A stretch of 64,000 bases of DNA from positions 1 through 64,000 of the forward strand of contig NZ_JVFV01000009.1 of NCBI RefSeq assembly GCF_001073085.1, in the 5' to 3' direction. The position numbers and the translations under genes are program-made. Below the pieces are notes generated by a model. It saw only the letters and a program-made list of their open reading frames with translations. It made no database searches and was not told the DNA's origin. Position 1 is the first letter of the stretch, and every line of letters starts with the position of its first letter. Positions 39,795 through 51,256 of the stretch are shown one piece after another. The DNA comes from Streptococcus pseudopneumoniae. GTDB taxonomy: Bacteria; Bacillota; Bacilli; Lactobacillales; Streptococcaceae.

Positions 39795-40669
39795 TCTACA
39801 TTTTACTATCTTTACTAGTGCTGGTCATTATCCTATTGACGATATGGTTGATTCGCTATCATCTAGCACTCGTTAACTTGAGCCAACAGATTGAAGATAA
39901 GATTCTGACTGGAAGTATGAAGAGAATCGGAGTGTCAACTTTCTCCAAGGATTTTTTACATCTTTACCAGCAAATCAATCATCTCTTTCAAGAAGTTGAG
40001 CAGTCACGCTTGATTATGAAGCGTGAAAAACAGACTTTAGACATGGCTATTAGCAATATTGCCCACGATATTCGAACTCCTTTAACGATTGCGTCGGGTT
40101 ACACTCAGCAATTGCTTAAAACAGAAAATCCTGAGTCTGAGAGTTTGAAAAAAATTTCCCATCATCTCAATCAAGTTTCAAAACGTCTAGAGGCTCTTTT
40201 GGACTATCGTCGGTTAATGGAAGGAGCAGTTAAACCTGACTTATCTGAGTTAGAAGTCTCGACATTTATGACGCAAAAATTGCTGACCTATTATGATTCT
40301 TTTCAGACGGCAAAGATTGACCTTGATTTGCAAGTAGAACCAGGTTTGTATTTACTGACAGATTCGGATTTATTAGACCGTATGTTGCAAAATCTCATTG
40401 GCAATGTTTTAAAACATGGTAAGGATGAAGCGAGATTTTCTTTGAAGGAAGTGGACAATCACATTTGTTTGGAAATTTCAAATCTGGTCAAACAACCCAT
40501 TCGCAAAATTGAAAATCTCAGTCAGCGATTTTACTCTGAAAATCTCTCAGATACAGAAGAATCCTCTGGTTTAGGTCTTTATATTACTGAAGAACTATCT
40601 CATCTCCTTGGAGCAGAACTACAACTAAGTACAGATGGTGCTTGGTTTACAGTTAAGATCCTTTTTTAA
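39791..40669 (+). CDS. Sensor histidine kinase
   Basis: 292 residues. One N-terminal membrane helix (about 3-21) and almost no extracellular part, so the signal is probably sensed in or next to the membrane or through a partner. H-box SNIAHDIRTPLT with His-92, N-box LQNLIGNVLKHG, and a G-box SSGLGLYITEEL. In related systems such small kinases respond to antimicrobial peptides together with an ABC transporter, and here an ABC exporter faces it tail-to-tail. Confidence 0.93.
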   Translation: MIYILLSLLVLVIILLTIWLIRYHLALVNLSQQIEDKILTGSMKRIGVSTFSKDFLHLYQQINHLFQEVEQSRLIMKREKQTLDMAISNIAHDIRTPLTIASGYTQQLLKTENPESESLKKISHHLNQVSKRLEALLDYRRLMEGAVKPDLSELEVSTFMTQKLLTYYDSFQTAKIDLDLQVEPGLYLLTDSDLLDRMLQNLIGNVLKHGKDEARFSLKEVDNHICLEISNLVKQPIRKIENLSQRFYSENLSDTEESSGLGLYITEELSHLLGAELQLSTDGAWFTVKILF

Positions 40670-40677
40670 AACAAGAA

Positions 40678-40710
40678 ACCTCCTCTTTTTGAACAGAGGA
40701 GGTCATTTTT
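40678..40710. terminator. Bidirectional terminator between the kinase and the ABC permease
   Basis: ACCTCCTCT (40678-40686) and AGAGGAGGT (40695-40703), perfect nine pairs, with T-rich sequence on both strands. Confidence 0.9.
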
Positions 40711-41467
40711 ATAAGCTTTTCTTCTTGAAAACAGCAAGTCCACTAACGGTAAAGAATAGAATAACAGTCACTGTAACGATAATGGTGTATAGAACAGCCT
40801 GACTATAGGCAGTCATGGCATAGGCAACATTTAAGGATAAATAGCGTAAAATTTCGATATCTGGAAAGATAAGCATCGGCGTTGAAAGCAAGATAGAACT
40901 GATTAAATAGCCAATGAAAACAGCCAAATAGGAATGAGTCACATAGAGAATGAAAGAAATAATGGAAAGCCAAGCAAGAAGGCAGAGGAATTGAAGGCCG
41001 ATCGTTAGAAGGAGATTGCCAATAAATCCTTCTGGCATCGTTCCTACCCCGTTTAGGATAGTTGCTGGTACGAAAGCAATAACTAGGCTAATAAGAATTT
41101 GCATTAGAGCGATACTGGCTAATACAACAGACTTAGCTAGGAAGAATTCTGTACGAGAAACTCCCACTGTCAAACTGTTTTTATAGAGTTTTCCGATAAG
41201 ATCAACTCCCAGAACGAGGCAAGCAAGGATAATACAGAGAAAAACGAGGTTTGAACCTTGACTAGATGCGTTAATCAGGGCTTGCACACCATTCCAACCT
41301 TGGGTTGGAATTTCTGATTCTGGGGGCGTTGTATCAACTGACATTAGATGTCCTGTAGCCCCAATAGTAGCTCCCATTAACATGAGTGCAAAGAGAACAA
41401 TCTCTGTAATCCAAAAACCTTTGGAACGGAAAAGACGGTAAAAGTCTGCTTGAATTGTATGAATCAT
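40709..41467 (-). CDS. ABC-2 type transporter permease
   Basis: 252 residues with about six membrane helices: one near residues 20-42, an extracellular loop to about 75, then five more. KNSLTVGVSRTEFFLAKSVV (about 96-115) is the cytosolic coupling segment common to ABC-2 permeases of the bacteriocin/lantibiotic-resistance type. It pairs with the ATPase gene 10 bases upstream. Substrate unknown; peptide antibiotic export or immunity is the inference. Confidence 0.88.
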   Translation of the reverse strand: MIHTIQADFYRLFRSKGFWITEIVLFALMLMGATIGATGHLMSVDTTPPESEIPTQGWNGVQALINASSQGSNLVFLCIILACLVLGVDLIGKLYKNSLTVGVSRTEFFLAKSVVLASIALMQILISLVIAFVPATILNGVGTMPEGFIGNLLLTIGLQFLCLLAWLSIISFILYVTHSYLAVFIGYLISSILLSTPMLIFPDIEILRYLSLNVAYAMTAYSQAVLYTIIVTVTVILFFTVSGLAVFKKKSL

Positions 41468-41477
41468 GTTCTTCCTC

Positions 41478-42386
41478 CTATTTTACTAATTGTGTGAAGT
41501 ATTCTTCAAGATTTTGACGAGCATAGTAAATCTCATCAACAGCGACATCTGCTAGAGTAAGTTCTTTGAGAATTCGTTTGACATCTTGTTCATGGCTAAA
41601 AATATGAATCTCATTATCTGAATTAACAACTTTAAATTCAAGACGCACTTTGTCTTTTAAGATTTGACTAGCTTTTTCTTTTTCACTTGTTTTCAGAACA
41701 ATATAGTCTTCATTGAGTGTCTCAAATTCGGCCTTACTGATTTCTCGAATGATCTTCCCTTGGTCCAGAATTCCAAAGCGATTGGCAACCAGATAGAGTT
41801 CTGACAAGATATGACTAGAGATGAGGATTGTTATTCCTAGTTCTTGATTCAGACGTTGAATCATTTGACGAAACTCTTTGATACCGATTGGGTCAAGTCC
41901 ATTGATAGGTTCATCAAGGATGAGAAAGTCTGGTTTTGATAGGAGGGCAATCGCAATGCCTAGGCGTTGTTTCATTCCAAGAGAGAAATCTCGAAAAACT
42001 TTTCTTCCTGTATCTGTTAACCCCACATACTTTAATGTTTCCTGAATGACTTGATCGGCATTTGGGATATGTCGAATAGTACAATAGTATCTTAGATTTT
42101 GATAGGCTGTTAAATGATTGTGAGCTACTGGGGATTCAATGACTGAACCTACTCGAGATAGGGCTTTCGTGCACTCCTTATACCCTTGACTGGAAAATAG
42201 GGAAATAGTTCCATGGTCAGCAGATAATAATTGGGTAATGATTTTAATCAAAGTTGTTTTACCAGCCCCATTCTTTCCGATAAGTCCATAGATATCTCCT
42301 TCTTTTACTGAGAGATTAAGATCTTGTAGAATGGGTTGTTTGCCAAATTGTTTGGACAAGCCATGGATTTCGAGGACTGTTTTCAT
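41478..42386 (-). CDS. ABC transporter ATP-binding protein
   Basis: 302 residues. Walker A GLIGKNGAGKTTLIK (about 35-49), signature FSLGMKQRLGIAIAL, Walker B FLILDEPINGLDP, and the switch His in ILISSHIL. The C-terminal extension (about 220-302) is like that of BcrA/LtnF-type exporters. I choose ATG 42386 because AAAGGAG lies just before it; an in-frame ATG at 42404 would place that ribosome site inside the coding region. It forms a two-gene exporter with the permease. Confidence 0.92.
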   Translation of the reverse strand: MKTVLEIHGLSKQFGKQPILQDLNLSVKEGDIYGLIGKNGAGKTTLIKIITQLLSADHGTISLFSSQGYKECTKALSRVGSVIESPVAHNHLTAYQNLRYYCTIRHIPNADQVIQETLKYVGLTDTGRKVFRDFSLGMKQRLGIAIALLSKPDFLILDEPINGLDPIGIKEFRQMIQRLNQELGITILISSHILSELYLVANRFGILDQGKIIREISKAEFETLNEDYIVLKTSEKEKASQILKDKVRLEFKVVNSDNEIHIFSHEQDVKRILKELTLADVAVDEIYYARQNLEEYFTQLVK

Positions 42387-42430
42387 AGTTTTCTCCTTTA
42401 ACATTTAAGATGTTTTATTTTTATAACTCT

Positions 42431-42502
42431 AGTATAAAGCATAGATATCAAAGAATCGTCAAGCATTTCTAAAGAGTTTCTAAAGTTTTTAAGTTTCTAA
42501 AA
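42431..42502 (-). promoter_or_regulatory. ABC exporter promoter with direct repeats upstream
   Basis: Plus-strand coordinates: TTTCTAAAG at 42466-42474 and 42477-42485, TTTCTAAAA at 42494-42502. On the minus strand these TTTAGAAA repeats lie immediately upstream of TTGACG (42462-42457), with TATACT at 42436-42431 (20-base spacer, longer than ideal). The first two repeats are 11 bases apart, one helical turn, as expected for a head-to-tail OmpR-type dimer. Confidence 0.6.
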
Positions 42503-42509
42503 AAAATAA

Positions 42510-42546
42510 AAGCCCAGTTGGCTAGAAATACTAGTTGACTGGGCTT
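42510..42546 (-). terminator. Terminator of the Cof-type phosphatase gene
   Basis: A 16-pair stem (42510-42525 with 42531-42546, three G-U pairs) and a T-rich minus-strand tail at 42509-42496. Confidence 0.92.
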
Positions 42547-42551
42547 ATTTT

Positions 42552-43361
42552 CTACAAAATATATTTCTCAATAGCGCGTGCAACACCGTCTTCTTCATTG
42601 CTGGCAGTTACGGCATCAGCAAGAGATTTGACATAGTCGCTAGCATTTCCCATGGCAATCCCAAGCCCAGCAAACTCTAGCATCTCAATGTCGTTATTGG
42701 CATCACCCATAGCCATGATTTCAGAAGGTTGGATATCTAAAATCTCAGCCAAACGAGAAAGAGCAGATGCCTTGGTTGTACCGAGTGGCATGGCTTCGTA
42801 GATCACTGGTTGAGAACGAACACCGCTAAATCTCTGACAAAGTTCATCGGCAAATCGTTGTTCAAAGTCATCTGTTTGTTCTTTTGTTCCTAAAAACATT
42901 CCTTGGAACATACGATATTTACCACTAGTAGCTTCTTCCAGTGAGATTTCAGTCAGGTCAGCAAAGACAAGTGTCGCATCATATTGAACGATAGGATTTG
43001 GTTTCCCTCCGAGAACGAAGTAGTGTTCCTCATCAAAAAGAGTCAATTGAACCTCACTCTTTTCAGCAAGATCATTGAGGTATTCGATGTCAGATTTGCT
43101 AAGTTCCCGCCAGTCAACAAGGCTCCAATCACTGGTTTGGTGGGTAGAACAACCATTATTGACAATAACGAATTCATTTTGCAAATCAAGACCGAGTTTC
43201 TTGTAGTAAGGAAGAACTCCAAAGAGAGGTCGACCAGTACAGAGAACCAGTTTGACACCTTTTTCGATAGCTTTATGAATAGCATCAATATGAGCCTGAG
43301 GAATTTCCTTGGCTTCGTTGAGTAGAGTACCGTCCATATCAAGAGCAAGTAGTTTAATCAT
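42552..43361 (-). CDS. Cof-type HAD-superfamily sugar phosphatase
   Basis: 269 residues. Motif I LALDMDGTLLN with the nucleophile Asp, motif II CTGRP, a C2-type cap (about 85-190), Lys in GTTKASAL and motif IV MAMGDANNDIEML. This subgroup dephosphorylates sugar phosphates, PLP or flavin precursors; the substrate cannot be read from the sequence. It has its own terminator and is divergent from the CPBP gene. Confidence 0.92.
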   Translation of the reverse strand: MIKLLALDMDGTLLNEAKEIPQAHIDAIHKAIEKGVKLVLCTGRPLFGVLPYYKKLGLDLQNEFVIVNNGCSTHQTSDWSLVDWRELSKSDIEYLNDLAEKSEVQLTLFDEEHYFVLGGKPNPIVQYDATLVFADLTEISLEEATSGKYRMFQGMFLGTKEQTDDFEQRFADELCQRFSGVRSQPVIYEAMPLGTTKASALSRLAEILDIQPSEIMAMGDANNDIEMLEFAGLGIAMGNASDYVKSLADAVTASNEEDGVARAIEKYIL

Positions 43362-43477
43362 AGTATTTCCTCTTCACGTGTTTTGCCTATATTATAGCAT
43401 ATTTTGAGGCAAATAAGTCTAAAGCTGAGTGAAATGCCATTTCTATTTAGGTTTTTAGTAGATAGAGAACAAAAATA

Positions 43478-43486
43478 TGATATACT
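43478..43486 (+). promoter_or_regulatory. Promoter of the CPBP gene
   Basis: TGATATACT (43478-43486), extended -10, leaving a leader of about 50 bases. AAAGGA lies before ATG 43545. Confidence 0.55.
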
Positions 43487-43544
43487 AAATTAGTAATATA
43501 TTTAATATTATACTGATAATGGATAAAAAATCAAAGGATTTAAC

Positions 43545-44210
43545 ATGAAAAAAAGAGTTGTGCAGATTTTACTAGCCTTGTTAGTAATTATTTATAGGAA
43601 GACTTGGTTTTGGTGGATTTTTAATAACTTTACAGCTAGATTTGTAGTTGCTAGTCGAGAGTATTTCTTGATTCTTGCTTTTTTAGAGCTCATCGTTACT
43701 TTTATAGCTATTCTTTATTTACTAGTATTCGAAGGTAGGAAAATTCTTGAGTTGAAGTGGAAATGGAGATATCCAGTTTATTTGCTTTTTGCTTATGGAG
43801 TCAGTCATCTTTCAGGAATTGTGTTTTCCTTTTTAACCCCAGCAACGTCCAATCAAATGGCTTTAAATGAATTGATTGAGATGACAGGGAGACAAGAGTT
43901 ACCTTATCTTTTACTTATTGTTTGCATGCTAGGACCAATTACAGAAGAATTGGTATATCGAGGAGTTCTGATGAATACATTTCTGAAAGATTCACCATGG
44001 TATGGAGATGTTTTGCTATCAGCCTGTGTCTTTGGTTATGTGCATGTCAGTTCAGGTTTAACACCACTCGCCTTTTTCACCTATGCAAGTGGAGGAGCAA
44101 TTTGTGCATTCCTCTACCGAAAAACTCATTCTCTCTATTATCCCATTTTGCTCCATCTCATGATTAACGTTACAGCATCTTGGGATTTATGGGTACTCTT
44201 GTTTTCATGA
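43545..44210 (+). CDS. CPBP-family intramembrane metalloprotease
   Basis: 221 residues with about six to seven membrane helices. EELVYRG (about 131-137) is the EExxxR motif, FGYVHVS (about 163-169) the FxxxH motif, and HLMIN near 205 the third motif, together the diglutamate/His metal site of CAAX-type proteases and bacteriocin self-immunity proteins. Family members cut signal-peptide remnants, anti-sigma factors or confer immunity to bacteriocins. No bacteriocin gene is adjacent, so the role is open. Confidence 0.88.
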   Translation: MKKRVVQILLALLVIIYRKTWFWWIFNNFTARFVVASREYFLILAFLELIVTFIAILYLLVFEGRKILELKWKWRYPVYLLFAYGVSHLSGIVFSFLTPATSNQMALNELIEMTGRQELPYLLLIVCMLGPITEELVYRGVLMNTFLKDSPWYGDVLLSACVFGYVHVSSGLTPLAFFTYASGGAICAFLYRKTHSLYYPILLHLMINVTASWDLWVLLFS

Positions 44211-44229
44211 AGTTAGTGCTTATCAATCA

Positions 44230-44259
44230 ATGCCGGAGATTTCCGGTATTTTACTTTTT
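44230..44259 (+). terminator. Terminator of the CPBP gene
   Basis: ATGCCGGA (44230-44237), loop GATT, TCCGGTAT (44242-44249), then TTTTACTTTTTA. Confidence 0.85.
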
Positions 44260-44307
44260 ATCAGTAGTTTAAGAACTCTCTATTTATAGGATTAGCAGTA
44301 AAAAAAT

Positions 44308-44315
44308 GGTATAAT
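44308..44315 (+). promoter_or_regulatory. rexBA promoter, extended -10
   Basis: TGGTATAAT ending at 44315. The transcript should start near 44322, supporting a rexB start at 44348 rather than 44324. Confidence 0.6.
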
Positions 44316-44347
44316 GAAAGGTAATGAAAAAATCAAATGAGGCAGAG

Positions 44348-47300
44348 ATGAAACTACTTTATACCGACATTCGGACTTCTTTGACAGAAATCCTGACCAA
44401 GGAGGCTCAAGGACTGGTTGCCCAAGGCAAACGAGTCTTTTACATAGCTCCTAACTCTCTTTCTTTTGAAAAGGAACGTGCCGTGCTGGAGTGCTTGAGT
44501 CAGCAGGCTTCTTTTGCGATCACAGTCACGCGCTTTGCTCAAATGGCTCGTTATCTGGTTTTAAACGATATACCCGCGAAGTCAAGTCTCGATGATATTG
44601 GTCTGGGTATGGCTTTCTCTAAATGTTTGTCTGAGATAGACGCTAAGGATTTGCGTGTTTACGGGGCTATTAAGCAAGATCCGCAATTCATCCAGCAATT
44701 GATTGAAATTTATCACGAAATGACAACCGCTAAGATGAGTTTCTTGGACTTGGAAAGTCTAGCTGACGCTGATAAACGTTCTGATTTACTCTTAATTTTT
44801 GAAAAGGTAACAGCTTATCTGAATCAAGGTCAAGTTTCACAAGGAAGCCCATTATCATATCTGATCAATGCTATCGAAGAAAATAAAGTAAGTAGTGATT
44901 TTAGTAAGATTGCCCTAGTCATTGATGGTTTTACCCGATTTTCTGCAGAAGAAGAACACCTAGTGGATCTACTTTATCGTAAGGGTGTTGAGATTATCAT
45001 TGGGGTTTATGCGACTAAAAAAGCTTATACAAGTCCTTTTACTGAAGGGAACCTCTATCAAGCCAGTGTTGAGTTTTTGCATCATTTAGCCTTTAAATAT
45101 CAGACTAAGGCAGAAGATGCATGTCAAGAACATGAGAAACTTGATGCCTTTGCTAAAGCCTCAAGATTACTCGAAAGTGCTTATGATTATTCCGAAATTA
45201 ATTTAGATGTGAATGACGAAGATAGAAATGACTTGCAAATCTGGTCTTGTCTGACACAAAAAGAAGAGCTGGAGTTAGTTGCTCGAAGCATTCGCCAGAA
45301 ATTGCATCAAGATTCAGAACTTAGTTATAAGAATTTTCGAATCCTGCTAGGAGATGTAGAGTCTTATAAACTGTCTTTGCAGACAATATTTAATCAGTAT
45401 CAGATTCCATTTTATTTGGGCAAGAGTGAGTCCATGGCTCATCATCCTTTAACGCAATTTGTAGAATCTATCGGACGTTTGAAACGATACAATTTCCGTC
45501 AGGAAGATTTGATTAATCTCCTACGCACCGGTTTGCATACTGACCTTAGTCAAGAGGAAATTGATAGCTTTGAACAATATCTTCGTTATCTAGGGATTGA
45601 TGGTCTTTCTAGTTTTAAACAAGAATTCACAAAAAATCATCATGGGAAATTTGATTTAGAAAAATTAAATAAGCTTCGTGTTCGTGTTCTAAATCCATTA
45701 GAAACTTTATTATCTAGTCGTAAGCAAAAAGCTGAGAATCTTCTTTCAAAATGGAACAACTTTTTGAAAGATGCTCATTTGACCAAGCAATTACAAACCT
45801 TATCTGCAACGATGGAAGTAGCGGAGCAAGAAAGACAAGAGGAGGTCTGGAAGGCCTTTTGCCACGTAATGGAGCAATTTGCAACTGTATTTGAAGGTTC
45901 TCAGGTCACTTTGGATGATTTCTTAGCTCTTCTACATTCAGGCATGAGCTTGTCTAATTATCGTACGATCCCAGCAACAGTCGATACTGTTCTGGTGCAA
46001 AGTTATGATTTGATTGTGCCTTTGACTTCTGATTACATCTATGCACTTGGCTTAACCCAGGACCATCTACCTAAAATCACCCAAAATACTAGTCTTTTAA
46101 GTGATGAAGAAAGAGAAGTTTTAAACCAAGGTACTGAAGAAGGCTCTCAATTATTGATTGCTAGTCATGAAAATCTTAAGAAGAATCGCTATACTATGCT
46201 TTCGTTGGTCAACTCTGCTAGGAAGCAATTAGTCTTATCAGCACCAAGTTTACTCAATGAAAATGAGAGTAAAGAGTCAGTTTATCTGAAAGAATTGCAG
46301 GATTTTGGTTTTAGCAAGATTGAAAAAAGAATCGATCGAAAAAACCTATCAAAGGATGATATCGGTTCTTATCACAGCCTTTTGTCTAGTCTTGTTGCCT
46401 ATCATCAGCAAGGCGAGATGGAGACAAGCGACCAAGACTTAACCTTTGTCAAGGTTTTAGCTCGTGTGATGGGTAAAAAGTTGGAAGACAAAGGTTTGGA
46501 AAATCCCGTCCTACCAACAAGTCCGAAAAGCAAGGCTTTAGCTAATGATACACTGGAAGCCTTGTATCCTCAAGATCAGGATTTCTATCTATCTACTTCT
46601 GGACTAACGGAGTTTTACCGTAATGAATACAGTTATTACCTTCGTTATGTATTAGGCTTGCAAGAAGAATTGCGTCTGCGTCCTGATGCAAGAAGTCACG
46701 GTAATTTCTTGCATCGTATCTTTGAGCGGGCATTGAAAATGCCGAGCGATGAATCCTTTGATCGACGTTTAGAGCATGCAATCTCTGAAACCAGTCAAGA
46801 ACGTGAGTTTCAAGCCATTTATCAAGAAAGTTTGGAAGCGCAATTAACCCAGGAAGTTCTTTTGGATGTAGCACGCGCTACTGGACACATTCTGCGTCAT
46901 AATTCAGAAATTGAAACCATTCAGGAAGAGGCCGTCTTTGGTGGCAAGGACCAAGCCTTTGTTCAATTAGATAACGGACGAAATGTCTATGTTCGTGGTA
47001 AGGTTGACCGAATTGACCGTCTAAAATCAGATGGAGCTATCGGTGTTGTAGATTATAAGTCTTCTTTGACTCAGTTCAAGTTCCCTATGTTTTATAATGG
47101 TCTTAATTCGCAATTACCAACCTATCTAGCTGCCCTCAAGCAAGAAGGGAATACGGATTTCTTTGGAGCTATGTACCTAGAAATGGCTGAACCAATTCAG
47201 TCATTGCAAACTGCAAAAACTCTTTCTAAAGCAGTAGCAGAAACCAATAAGACTATGAAATACCAAGGCCTCTTTCTTGAAAAAGAGATAAAAAACCTTG

Positions 47301-47599
47301 GAGAGTTTTACAATAAAAATAAGACTTATCAGTTGTCTGATGAGGAATTCCAGTTATTGTTGGACTATAATGCCCTTCTCTACAAAAAAGCGGCAGAGAA
47401 GATTTTATCTGGTGAATTTGCGATCAACCCTTATACAGAAAACGGTAGAAGCATTGCACCCTATGTTCAACAATATCAAGCTATTACAGGTTTTGAAGCT
47501 AATTACCATCTAGGCCAGGCTAGATTATTAGATAAGGTTGCCAAGAGCAATGCCAAGGAAGCTTGGTTTAATAAAATCAGAGAGGAGTTGGAGCGATGA
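44348..47599 (+). CDS. rexB: ATP-dependent exonuclease subunit RexB (AddB type)
   Basis: 1083 residues. The C-terminal RecB-type nuclease motif is [12 protein letters not shown] (near 900), preceded by [13 protein letters not shown] and followed by the YLAALKQEG region. The N-terminal helicase-like part starts [16 protein letters not shown] and lacks a Walker A, as is usual for streptococcal RexB. The Cys cluster of classical AddB is not evident around [12 protein letters not shown]. With RexA it processes double-strand breaks and recognises Chi. I choose ATG 44348 because GAGG lies five bases upstream; the earlier ATG 44324 has no ribosome site. Four-base overlap with rexA. Confidence 0.95.
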   Translation: MKLLYTDIRTSLTEILTKEAQGLVAQGKRVFYIAPNSLSFEKERAVLECLSQQASFAITVTRFAQMARYLVLNDIPAKSSLDDIGLGMAFSKCLSEIDAKDLRVYGAIKQDPQFIQQLIEIYHEMTTAKMSFLDLESLADADKRSDLLLIFEKVTAYLNQGQVSQGSPLSYLINAIEENKVSSDFSKIALVIDGFTRFSAEEEHLVDLLYRKGVEIIIGVYATKKAYTSPFTEGNLYQASVEFLHHLAFKYQTKAEDACQEHEKLDAFAKASRLLESAYDYSEINLDVNDEDRNDLQIWSCLTQKEELELVARSIRQKLHQDSELSYKNFRILLGDVESYKLSLQTIFNQYQIPFYLGKSESMAHHPLTQFVESIGRLKRYNFRQEDLINLLRTGLHTDLSQEEIDSFEQYLRYLGIDGLSSFKQEFTKNHHGKFDLEKLNKLRVRVLNPLETLLSSRKQKAENLLSKWNNFLKDAHLTKQLQTLSATMEVAEQERQEEVWKAFCHVMEQFATVFEGSQVTLDDFLALLHSGMSLSNYRTIPATVDTVLVQSYDLIVPLTSDYIYALGLTQDHLPKITQNTSLLSDEEREVLNQGTEEGSQLLIASHENLKKNRYTMLSLVNSARKQLVLSAPSLLNENESKESVYLKELQDFGFSKIEKRIDRKNLSKDDIGSYHSLLSSLVAYHQQGEMETSDQDLTFVKVLARVMGKKLEDKGLENPVLPTSPKSKALANDTLEALYPQDQDFYLSTSGLTEFYRNEYSYYLRYVLGLQEELRLRPDARSHGNFLHRIFERALKMPSDESFDRRLEHAISETSQEREFQAIYQESLEAQLTQEVLLDVARATGHILRHNSEIETIQEEAVFGGKDQAFVQLDNGRNVYVRGKVDRIDRLKSDGAIGVVDYKSSLTQFKFPMFYNGLNSQLPTYLAALKQEGNTDFFGAMYLEMAEPIQSLQTAKTLSKAVAETNKTMKYQGLFLEKEIKNLGEFYNKNKTYQLSDEEFQLLLDYNALLYKKAAEKILSGEFAINPYTENGRSIAPYVQQYQAITGFEANYHLGQARLLDKVAKSNAKEAWFNKIREELER

Positions 47600-50500
47600 A
47601 ATTTTTAACCCAAGAAGAGATTGCAGCCTTGCAAGTAGCAGAAGCTCAGTCTAACAAGAAACCTAAGAAAACAGCTGAACAAATTCAAGCTATTTATAGC
47701 TCTGGTCAAAATATTCTGGTCTCAGCTTCAGCTGGTTCAGGGAAAACCTTTGTCATGGCTGAACGGATTCTTGACCAACTAGCGCGTGGTGTAGAAATTC
47801 GCCAACTCTTTATCTCTACCTTTACCGTTAAGGCAGCGACCGAGTTAAAAGAACGCTTGGAAAAGAAAATCAGCCAACAAATCCAAGAAACCCAAGATCT
47901 GGAACTAAAAAAACACCTCGGCAGACAATTAGCTGATTTACCAAACGCTGCAATTGGAACCATGGACTCATTTACCCAAAAATTCCTGGCCAAGCATGGA
48001 TATCTACTAGATCTTGCTCCAAATTTTCGCATTCTTCAGAATGAAAGTGAACAACTTCTCTTAAAAAATGAGGTTTTTCGACAAGTTTTTGAACATCACT
48101 ACCAAGGCAAGGATAAAGATAATTTTAGTCGATTGGTCAAGAACTTTGCAGGTAGAAGCAAAGACGCGCGTGGACTACGTAAACAGGTCTATATGATTTA
48201 TGACTTTTTGCAATCCACCAGCAATCCTCAGGCCTGGCTACAGGAATCTTTCTTAAAAGGATTCGAAGAGGCTGATTTTACGGTTGCTAAAGAAAAACTT
48301 GCAGAGGATATAAAAGAAAGACTTTGGGATTTAGAAAGCTTTTTCCGTTACCATTTGGATAATGATGCCAAGGAATTTGGCAAAGCAGCTTATTTAGAAT
48401 CTGTCCAACAAGTTCTTGATGAAATCGGTGCTTTAAGCCATAAATCAACCTTTGACAATATCCAAAAAGTGCTAGAGCGAGTTGTTAGTATCTCTAAGGA
48501 TAAGGGAGGTCGTGCTCTTACAAATGCCAGTCGCAAGGCTGAACTTCAAGAACTGAAAGAAGCATACAACCAAGAGAGAAAAGACAAGTTTGAAAAGCTA
48601 ATTGCACTAAATGACCAAATCACATTATTGAAATTCCAGGAGGAATATCATCAAGAGTCTTGGGACTTGGCAAAGACATTCCAAGTCTTCATGAGGGATT
48701 TTGTTGATGCCTATCGACAACGGAAGCGCGAAGAAAATGCCTTCGAATTTGCAGATATTAGCCACTATACCATTGAGATTTTGGAAAACTTCTCTCAGGT
48801 TCGACAAGAGTATCAGGAACGCTTCCATGAAGTCATGGTCGATGAGTACCAAGATACCAACCACATCCAGGAAAGAATGCTGGAACTCCTCTCAAACGGT
48901 CATAATCGTTTTATGGTAGGAGATATTAAGCAGTCCATTTATCGATTTAGACAGGCAGATCCCCAAATTTTCAACGAAAAATTTCATAGATTTGCTCAAG
49001 ATAGCAAAGAAGGTCAGTTAATACTCCTTAAGGAGAACTTCCGTAGTAGTTCAGAAGTTCTAGATGCTACTAATGACGTCTTTAAGCATCTTATGGACGA
49101 GGAAGTTGGAGAGATTTCTTATGACGGTATGCATCAACTTGTATTTGGGAATACAGATATAAAACCAGATCCAGAAAATAGAGCAGAAGTTCTCTTATAT
49201 GATAAGGATGATTGCGATTCTGATGATGAGGAGGAACTTGCAACCAACAAATTAACTGGTGAAATGCGCATGGTGCTTAAGGAGATAATTCATCTTCATA
49301 ATGATAAGGGTGTACCTTTCAAGGACATGGCTCTCTTAACTGCCAGCAGAAGTCGCAATGACCAGGTTCTACTTGCCTTGTCTGAGTATGGTATTCCTGT
49401 CAAGACGGATGGTGCTCAAAACAATTATTTGCAATCTTTAGAAGTGCAGGTGCTGTTGGATACTCTTCGTGTCATCCACAACCCTCTTCAAGATTTCGCT
49501 TTAGTGGCTTTAATGAAGTCTCCAATGTTTAACTTTGACGAGGATGAATTAGCTCGTCTTGCTCTCCAAAAATCCGAGGATAAGGTCCAAGAAAACTTTT
49601 ACGAGAAACTAGTCAATGCTCAAGCACAAACTAGCCTCCAAAAGGATTTAATTAAGACTGAATTACACAAAAAGTTAGACTTTTTCATGGAAACCGTCCA
49701 GGCTTGGCGTTTGTATTCTAAAACGCACTCACTTTATGATCTCATTTGGAAAATCTATAGCGACCGCTTTTACTATGACTATGTCGGTGCTTTGCCAAAT
49801 GGTCAGTCTAGACAGGCTAACCTCTATGCCTTAGCTTTACGAGCTGATCAGTTTGAAAAGAGTAATTTTAAGGGATTATCTCGCTTTATTCGAATGATAG
49901 ATCAGGTCTTGGAAGCCCAGCATGATCTTGCCAATGTGGCTGTAGCACCACCTAAGGATGCTGTAGAACTTATGAGTATTCATAAAAGTAAGGGCCTTGA
50001 GTTTCCTTATGTCTTTATCCTTAATATTGATCAGCAATTTAACAAGCAAGATTCCATGTCTGAGGTCATCCTAAGTCGAAGAAATGGCCTTGGTCTCAAG
50101 TATGTTGCTAGAGTTGCTACAGATGCCAAAGAGGAATACGTTCCATCTACGATTAAGTTATCTATTCCAAGCTTGACTTATACTCAAAATGAAGATGAGC
50201 TCCAATTAGCAAGCTATTCTGAGTTAATGCGTTTACTGTATGTAGCCATGACTCGTGCTGAGAAAAAACTCTATCTAGTCGGAAAGGGATCGAGGGAAAA
50301 GTTGGAGTCTAAAGAATACCCGACAAATGGGCAAGGTCTCCTAACTCGTCAAACCAGGTTAGATGCTCAAAATTTCCAGGACTGGATTTGGGCCATCTAT
50401 CAAGCTTTTTCTAAAGAGGACTTACACTTTATTGTTCGTTTCGAGGGTGAAGAGCAACTGACAGAAGAAGCTATCGGTAAATTGGAAACTAAAAGCCAGC

Positions 50501-51240
50501 TTCAAGATCAATCCCAAGCAGACAATCGCCAATCTGATACTATCAAGGAGGCTCTACAAATGCTGAAAGAAGTGGAAGTCTATAATCAAGTCCACCGAGC
50601 AGCAATTAATCTTCCAAGTGTTCAAACGCCAAGTCAGATTAAAAAGTTCTATGAACCAGTCATGGATATGGAAGGTGTAGTAGTAGCTGGTCAAAGTCAA
50701 CTAAAAGAAAGCACTGTTCAATTCAACCTTCCTGATTTCTCTAAAACTAAGAAAGTTACTGGTGCTGAGATTGGTAGTGCTACCCATGAACTCATGCAGA
50801 GAATTAATCTAGCAAAGAACCCCACTTTAGAGACTTTAGAAGAGGCTTTAGAGCAAGTTCAAGTAAGTTCGGATGTCAAATCCAAAATCAATCTAGGAAA
50901 AATTTTGTCCTTCTTTGATACAGCTCTAGGTCAAGAGATTCTTGCAAATCAAGATAAACTCTATCGAGAACAACCTTTCTCAATGTTAAAAAGAGACGAG
51001 AAAAGCCAAGAAAACTTTGTTGTCCGTGGAATCTTAGATGGGTATCTCCTCTACAATGATAAGATTGCTCTCTTTGACTACAAGACAGACCGTTATGAGC
51101 ATGCTAGTCAGCTTGTTGAACGCTATCGAGGACAATTAGATCTCTATGCAGAGGCTCTATCTCGCTCTTATCAGATAGAAACAGTTGAGAAATATTTGAT
51201 TCTACTTGGTAAAGACCAAGTAGAAGTCGTTAAACTCTAA
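47596..51240 (+). CDS. rexA: ATP-dependent helicase/nuclease subunit RexA (AddA type)
   Basis: 1214 residues, UvrD-like helicase plus RecB-like nuclease. Motif [18 protein letters not shown] (about 43-59), Ia [81 protein letters not shown]. The nuclease motif is [10 protein letters not shown] near 1160. It unwinds and digests DNA ends with RexB to prepare recombination. The start is coupled to rexB, and a 392-residue unknown protein follows 16 bases later. Confidence 0.96.
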   Translation: MKFLTQEEIAALQVAEAQSNKKPKKTAEQIQAIYSSGQNILVSASAGSGKTFVMAERILDQLARGVEIRQLFISTFTVKAATELKERLEKKISQQIQETQDLELKKHLGRQLADLPNAAIGTMDSFTQKFLAKHGYLLDLAPNFRILQNESEQLLLKNEVFRQVFEHHYQGKDKDNFSRLVKNFAGRSKDARGLRKQVYMIYDFLQSTSNPQAWLQESFLKGFEEADFTVAKEKLAEDIKERLWDLESFFRYHLDNDAKEFGKAAYLESVQQVLDEIGALSHKSTFDNIQKVLERVVSISKDKGGRALTNASRKAELQELKEAYNQERKDKFEKLIALNDQITLLKFQEEYHQESWDLAKTFQVFMRDFVDAYRQRKREENAFEFADISHYTIEILENFSQVRQEYQERFHEVMVDEYQDTNHIQERMLELLSNGHNRFMVGDIKQSIYRFRQADPQIFNEKFHRFAQDSKEGQLILLKENFRSSSEVLDATNDVFKHLMDEEVGEISYDGMHQLVFGNTDIKPDPENRAEVLLYDKDDCDSDDEEELATNKLTGEMRMVLKEIIHLHNDKGVPFKDMALLTASRSRNDQVLLALSEYGIPVKTDGAQNNYLQSLEVQVLLDTLRVIHNPLQDFALVALMKSPMFNFDEDELARLALQKSEDKVQENFYEKLVNAQAQTSLQKDLIKTELHKKLDFFMETVQAWRLYSKTHSLYDLIWKIYSDRFYYDYVGALPNGQSRQANLYALALRADQFEKSNFKGLSRFIRMIDQVLEAQHDLANVAVAPPKDAVELMSIHKSKGLEFPYVFILNIDQQFNKQDSMSEVILSRRNGLGLKYVARVATDAKEEYVPSTIKLSIPSLTYTQNEDELQLASYSELMRLLYVAMTRAEKKLYLVGKGSREKLESKEYPTNGQGLLTRQTRLDAQNFQDWIWAIYQAFSKEDLHFIVRFEGEEQLTEEAIGKLETKSQLQDQSQADNRQSDTIKEALQMLKEVEVYNQVHRAAINLPSVQTPSQIKKFYEPVMDMEGVVVAGQSQLKESTVQFNLPDFSKTKKVTGAEIGSATHELMQRINLAKNPTLETLEEALEQVQVSSDVKSKINLGKILSFFDTALGQEILANQDKLYREQPFSMLKRDEKSQENFVVRGILDGYLLYNDKIALFDYKTDRYEHASQLVERYRGQLDLYAEALSRSYQIETVEKYLILLGKDQVEVVKL

Positions 51241-51256
51241 AAAGAAAGGAGACATC

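Noticed and set aside
44324..44347. Upstream ATG start for rexB
   Set aside because: The predicted transcript begins at about 44322, leaving no ribosome site, while ATG 44348 has GAGG five bases upstream and matches homologues.
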